From JACQXX01 sp964639175 (GTDB taxonomy: Bacteria > Acidobacteriota > Blastocatellia > Chloracidobacteriales > Chloracidobacteriaceae), in the NCBI GenBank assembly GCA_964639175.1, contig CAZXCE010000354.1:1-8545 (forward strand): 8,545 nucleotides of DNA, in the 5' to 3' direction. A program made the translations under genes and the position numbers. Shown one piece after another: positions 5,398 to 8,545 of the stretch. Position 1 is the stretch's first letter, and each line of letters begins with the position of its first letter. Under the pieces are notes generated by a model, which saw nothing but the letters and a program-made list of their open reading frames with translations, was not told where the DNA came from and did not search any database.

Positions 5398-8346
5398 ATG
5401 AGTGAAACAACAACCGCACGAAGCACAGGATACCGAGGACTGACTTCTGCCGAAGTTGAAGCCAGCCGGCAGAAACACGGCATTAACGTACTGACTCCAC
5501 CTGAGCGTGATCCGTGGTGGAAACTTTTTTTGGAAAAATTTGACGATCCAGTTATCCGAATTCTCATCATTGCGGCAGTCATCGCCATTGGGGTGGGCAT
5601 TGCCGAAGGTGAATATCTGGAAGGCATTGGCATTGTGGTCGCCATTTTGCTCGCCACGGTTCTGGCCTTTCTCAATGAATATCAGGCCAACAAAGAGTTT
5701 GACATCCTCAATCAGGTCAGCGATGACGTTCCGGTCAAGGTGATCCGGGATGGAGCCTACACCACCGTTCCCCGCAAGGAAATTGTGGTTGGGGATCTGG
5801 TCCTGCTCGAAGCGGGTGAAGAAACCCCGGCTGATGGACGCTTGATTGAAGCCGTTTCGCTCCAAATTGATGAATCACGACTGACCGGAGAATCAGTTCC
5901 GGCTTCAAAAGTCGCCACCGAAGATCTGGCAAAAAATACCAGTCACCACGAAGGTGCCTATCCGCGTGATAAAGTGCTGCGCGGCACCTTTGCCTCCGAT
6001 GGACACGGCATTATCGAGATTGCGGCGGTGGGCGACGGCACTGAAATTGGCCAGACCGCCCGGGCTGCCGCCGAAGAAACTGGCGAAGAAACCCCGCTCA
6101 ATAAACAACTTGAAGGGTTGAGCAAGGTCATTGGCGTCGTTGGATTTGGGATTGCGGCACTGACCTATACCGCCTTGACCGCGCGCGGTGTCATCACTGG
6201 CGATCTGAAACTGGCTCAAAATCAATGGGTCTTTATGGGCATCCTGGTGGTTGCGGTGCTCATTGCACTGGCTAAAGTCTGGCTGCCGATTTTTTATGAC
6301 GGACTGGAACTGGCCGGCAGCAAAGCCGAAGCCCCGGAATGGCTTGAAGACGAGGGCATTGGCGGATGGGCCAAAACTGTCGGCGGTGGCATTTTGTTTT
6401 TTGCCGTCGTGGCGGGGATTGCCTTTGGGGCCAATCTGATTCCCCAGGATCCAAAACTGTGGTTTGAACCCCACGTCACCAAAGAATTGATCAAATACTT
6501 CATGATTGCCGTGACCATCATCGTCGTGGCGGTGCCGGAAGGTCTGGCGATGAGCGTAACGCTCAGCCTGGCCTATAGCATGAAGAAGATGACCCGTGAA
6601 AATAACCTCGTGCGCCGGATGCACGCCTGCGAAACGATTGGTGCGGCAACGGTTATCTGTTCAGATAAGACCGGAACGCTCACCATGAATGAAATGCGCG
6701 TGTTTGAAATGCGCTTCCCGGCCTTTTCCAACAAACTTTTGTCGAGTTCCCTGTCCACTGATTTAGAGAAACTGATTGCAGAATCAATTTCGGTCAACTC
6801 TACTGCCAACCTGAGCAAAAAACCGGGCGAAAACCCCAAAGCGCTCGGGAATCCGACCGAAGGCGCGCTCCTGTTGTGGGTTGATGAAGCCGGCGTTGAT
6901 TACAACCAGAAACGGGCGCAGTTCCACATTGACCATCAATTGACGTTCTCAACCGAACGCAAATTTATGGGCACGCTGGGGACTTCATTTAGCGGGAAAC
7001 AGATTCTGCACATCAAAGGGGCCCCTGAAATTGTGATGGATCGCTGCAGCCAGATGTTGACCAGTCAGGGATTGCAGCCATTGACTGATGCCCAGAAGAC
7101 CAATATCCACAAAGAGTTAAAAGACTATCAGGCTCGCGGGATGCGAACGCTCGGGTTTGCCTACCTGGAATCTCCGCCGAAAGATCCAGAAGACAAGATT
7201 GAAAATATTGCCCGCAATTTGATCTGGCTTGGGTTTGCGGCGATTGCTGACCCGATCCGGCCCGAAGTTCCGCCAGCCATTGCGGCCTGCCGGGTGGCTC
7301 AAATCGGTGTCAAAATCGTCACGGGCGACAATAAAGAAACCGCCAAAGAAATTGCCCGCCAGATTGGCCTGTGGGATTCAACCGACACGGATGATCACCT
7401 GCTGACGGGCCCCGAGTTTGGTAAATTGAGTGATGAAGAAGCGAAAAAATCACTCCGGACACTCAAAGTCCTCTCCCGTGCACGTCCACTGGACAAATTG
7501 CGCATGGTGAAACTGTTACAGGAAGACGGCAACGTGGTTGCCGTGACAGGAGATGGAACGAACGACGCGCCGGCACTTAACTATGCCAACGTCGGGTTAG
7601 CCATGGGCAAAGCCGGAACAGCCGTAGCTAAAGAAGCCAGCGATATCATCCTGCTTGACGATTCGTTCCGAAGTATCGTCAATGCCGTGATGTGGGGACG
7701 GTCGCTCTATGAAAACATTCAGCGATTTATCCTGTTTCAACTTACGATCAACGTCGTGGCACTTGGTGTGGCGCTCCTGGGGCCATTCATCGGGGTCAAA
7801 CTCCCGCTGACCGTGACCCAGATGCTCTGGGTCAACCTGATTATGGATACCTTTGCCGCACTGGCACTGGCCACCGAACCGCCTCACCACAGCGTGATGA
7901 ATCGCCCGCCTCGCAAAGCAGACGCCTTTATCGTCACGCCAGCTATGGCGAGATCTATCTTTGGCGTTGGTGGGTTCTTTCTGGTCTTCCTGATTGGCTT
8001 CCTGATCTATCTGCAACAGGGCGGGCCAATTGACAATGACCGCTATAAACTCTCGGTGTTTTTCTCGGTATTTGTGTTCCTGCAATTCTGGAACCTGTTT
8101 AACGCCAAATGTTTAGGCCATAACTTCTCAGCTTTTCACAATCTGGCCGAAAACAAGTCATTTATTCTGATCGCCGGATCAATTCTGATTGGGCAGATCA
8201 TCATGGTCCAGATTGGCGGAGACGTTTTTAACACCACACCACTGCGGGCTGATCACTGGGCGATTATCATCGCCTCTACATCGGTTGTCTTGTGGGTTGG
8301 GGAGATCGTCCGGTTTATCCGTCGGTCAAAGGAAAAATCCGCTTGA
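5398..8346 (+). CDS. Calcium-translocating P-type ATPase, PMCA type (P2B/IIB)
   Basis: A 982-residue cation pump that most likely exports Ca2+ across the inner membrane. It has all core motifs: TGES at 163-166 (actuator), M4 PEGL at 380-383, phosphorylation motif DKTGTLT with D423, FSTERK at 517-522 and KGAPE at 540-544 (nucleotide-binding), DPIR at 618-621, TGDN at 642-645, and GDGTNDAP with D719/D723. E381 in M4 plus N813 and D817 in M6 (NLIMD) fit the single Ca2+ site of PMCA-type pumps. M5 reads FQLTINVVA, lacking the extra acidic residue of SERCA-type pumps. Helices: M1 about 52-70, M2 74-95, M3 244-262, M4 364-386, then M5-M10 between 777 and 970. Two more hydrophobic segments (277-300 and 324-349) lie between M3 and M4. 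There is no calmodulin-binding tail; the protein ends RRSKEKSA. It is monocistronic, with a terminator directly downstream. Substrate rests on family motifs. Confidence 0.95.
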   Translation: MSETTTARSTGYRGLTSAEVEASRQKHGINVLTPPERDPWWKLFLEKFDDPVIRILIIAAVIAIGVGIAEGEYLEGIGIVVAILLATVLAFLNEYQANKEFDILNQVSDDVPVKVIRDGAYTTVPRKEIVVGDLVLLEAGEETPADGRLIEAVSLQIDESRLTGESVPASKVATEDLAKNTSHHEGAYPRDKVLRGTFASDGHGIIEIAAVGDGTEIGQTARAAAEETGEETPLNKQLEGLSKVIGVVGFGIAALTYTALTARGVITGDLKLAQNQWVFMGILVVAVLIALAKVWLPIFYDGLELAGSKAEAPEWLEDEGIGGWAKTVGGGILFFAVVAGIAFGANLIPQDPKLWFEPHVTKELIKYFMIAVTIIVVAVPEGLAMSVTLSLAYSMKKMTRENNLVRRMHACETIGAATVICSDKTGTLTMNEMRVFEMRFPAFSNKLLSSSLSTDLEKLIAESISVNSTANLSKKPGENPKALGNPTEGALLLWVDEAGVDYNQKRAQFHIDHQLTFSTERKFMGTLGTSFSGKQILHIKGAPEIVMDRCSQMLTSQGLQPLTDAQKTNIHKELKDYQARGMRTLGFAYLESPPKDPEDKIENIARNLIWLGFAAIADPIRPEVPPAIAACRVAQIGVKIVTGDNKETAKEIARQIGLWDSTDTDDHLLTGPEFGKLSDEEAKKSLRTLKVLSRARPLDKLRMVKLLQEDGNVVAVTGDGTNDAPALNYANVGLAMGKAGTAVAKEASDIILLDDSFRSIVNAVMWGRSLYENIQRFILFQLTINVVALGVALLGPFIGVKLPLTVTQMLWVNLIMDTFAALALATEPPHHSVMNRPPRKADAFIVTPAMARSIFGVGGFFLVFLIGFLIYLQQGGPIDNDRYKLSVFFSVFVFLQFWNLFNAKCLGHNFSAFHNLAENKSFILIAGSILIGQIIMVQIGGDVFNTTPLRADHWAIIIASTSVVLWVGEIVRFIRRSKEKSA

Positions 8347-8382
8347 GACTTTGAGCTGAAGACTTTGGGCTTGAGACTAAAG
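8341..8382 (+). repeat. Three tandem copies of a 14-nt unit overlapping the ATPase stop codon
   Basis: GCTTGAGACTTTGA (8341-8354), GCTGAAGACTTTGG (8355-8368) and GCTTGAGACTAAAG (8369-8382) abut exactly. The first unit contains the last alanine codon and the TGA stop of the ATPase gene; the third runs up to the base of the terminator stem. No open frame or known element is recognised in it. Confidence 0.7.
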
Positions 8383-8418
8383 AAGAGGGATGCTGGAAAC
8401 AGCGTCCCTCTTTTTTTT
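8383..8418 (+). terminator. Rho-independent terminator of the ATPase gene
   Basis: AAGAGGGATGCTG (8383-8395) pairs with CAGCGTCCCTCTT (8400-8412) in a 13-bp stem with one G-U pair, closed by a GAAA tetraloop and followed by an uninterrupted run of T (8411-8418). It starts 37 bases after the stop codon. The stem begins with AA and ends in the T-run, so only weak function is expected in the reverse direction. Confidence 0.92.
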
Positions 8419-8470
8419 CTGAATTTTTTTCACCGGCTGTAACCTTTCGCGTGCCTCAATCGTGTCCAGG

Positions 8471-8512
8471 GAAGAATGAAGAATGAAGAATTGAGAATGA
8501 AGAATGAAGAAA
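8471..8512 (+). repeat. Heptamer tandem repeat, six units of GAAGAAT type
   Basis: Units are GAAGAAT at 8471, 8478 and 8485, TGAGAAT at 8492, GAAGAAT at 8499 and GAAGAAA at 8506. The array is non-coding and purine-rich, with a 7-nt period like the short tandemly repeated sequences of some cyanobacteria and other environmental bacteria. The related string TGAAGAATAG occurs once at 5228-5237 in the divergent promoter region. Confidence 0.75.
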
Positions 8513-8516
8513 ACCT

Positions 8517-8545
8517 GGTTTCGAAAATCCGAAACCCTGAACCCT
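8517..8545 (+). repeat. Small hairpin followed by the start of an ACCCTGA heptamer repeat
   Basis: GGTTTCG (8517-8523) and CGAAACC (8530-8536) are perfect inverted arms around a six-base loop. ACCCTGA (8534-8540) is then followed by ACCCT (8541-8545), apparently the next unit of a second 7-nt repeat cut by the window edge. There is no T-tract, so a terminator is unlikely. Confidence 0.4.

Noticed and set aside
5269..5865. 198-codon open frame antisense to the ATPase 5' end
   Set aside because: Its composition follows the reverse complement of the ATPase gene, it matches no family I recognise, and it has no ribosome site.
5905..6624. 239-codon open frame antisense to the ATPase, rich in His and Gln
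   Set aside because: It is a typical shadow of codon bias on the opposite strand and lies wholly inside a well-supported gene.
8471..8545. CRISPR array
   Set aside because: Units are 7 nt with no spacers, and no cas genes are present.

Overview
The window is bacterial DNA of roughly even GC. It carries three histidine-kinase proteins, one stand-alone response regulator and one calcium-type P-type ATPase. No RNA genes, CRISPR array or transposase are visible. Phylum cannot be fixed from the sequence. Short tandem repeats with 7, 14 and 15 nt periods between genes, Rcp1-like regulators and multi-PAS kinases would fit an environmental lineage such as Acidobacteriota (Blastocatellia type). Heptamer repeats also occur in cyanobacteria. 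This assignment is a low-confidence inference.

Layout. (1) Positions 2-1408, plus strand: the 3' part of a sensor kinase (membrane helix, GAF, coiled coil, HisKA, HATPase), cut by the left edge. (2) A short convergent spacer of 71 bp, mostly repeats. (3) Positions 5205 down to 1480, minus strand: a three-gene two-component cluster, transcribed as PAS-histidine kinase, then a single-domain Rcp1-like response regulator, then a REC-PAS-PAS-histidine kinase. (4) A 192 bp divergent promoter region holding an operator-like palindrome. (5) Positions 5398-8346, plus strand: a PMCA-type Ca2+ ATPase followed by a 14-nt triple repeat, a strong intrinsic terminator and heptamer repeats to the window end.

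The 100-N block at 2760-2859 appears to be an assembly artefact. The 12 bases left of it are identical to the 12 bases right of it. Collapsing the Ns and one copy (112 bases) puts the REC-PAS part and the PAS-kinase part in one frame, giving one 609-residue protein. Taken literally, the gap breaks this gene into two apparent genes.

How the genes may work together (inference): the PAS kinase (H185) probably phosphorylates the adjacent Rcp1-like regulator, as in Cph1/Rcp1 pairs. The REC domain of the downstream kinase offers a second receiver that could pass the signal into another kinase core. None of the four regulatory proteins has a DNA-binding output domain, so the output lies elsewhere or is protein-protein. 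The Ca2+ ATPase is transcribed divergently, and the sequence shows no direct functional link to the kinases beyond the shared intergenic region. I found no convincing undescribed system. The most useful observations are the false gap, the operator-like palindrome, the extra hydrophobic pair in the ATPase, and stop codons lying inside short tandem repeats.
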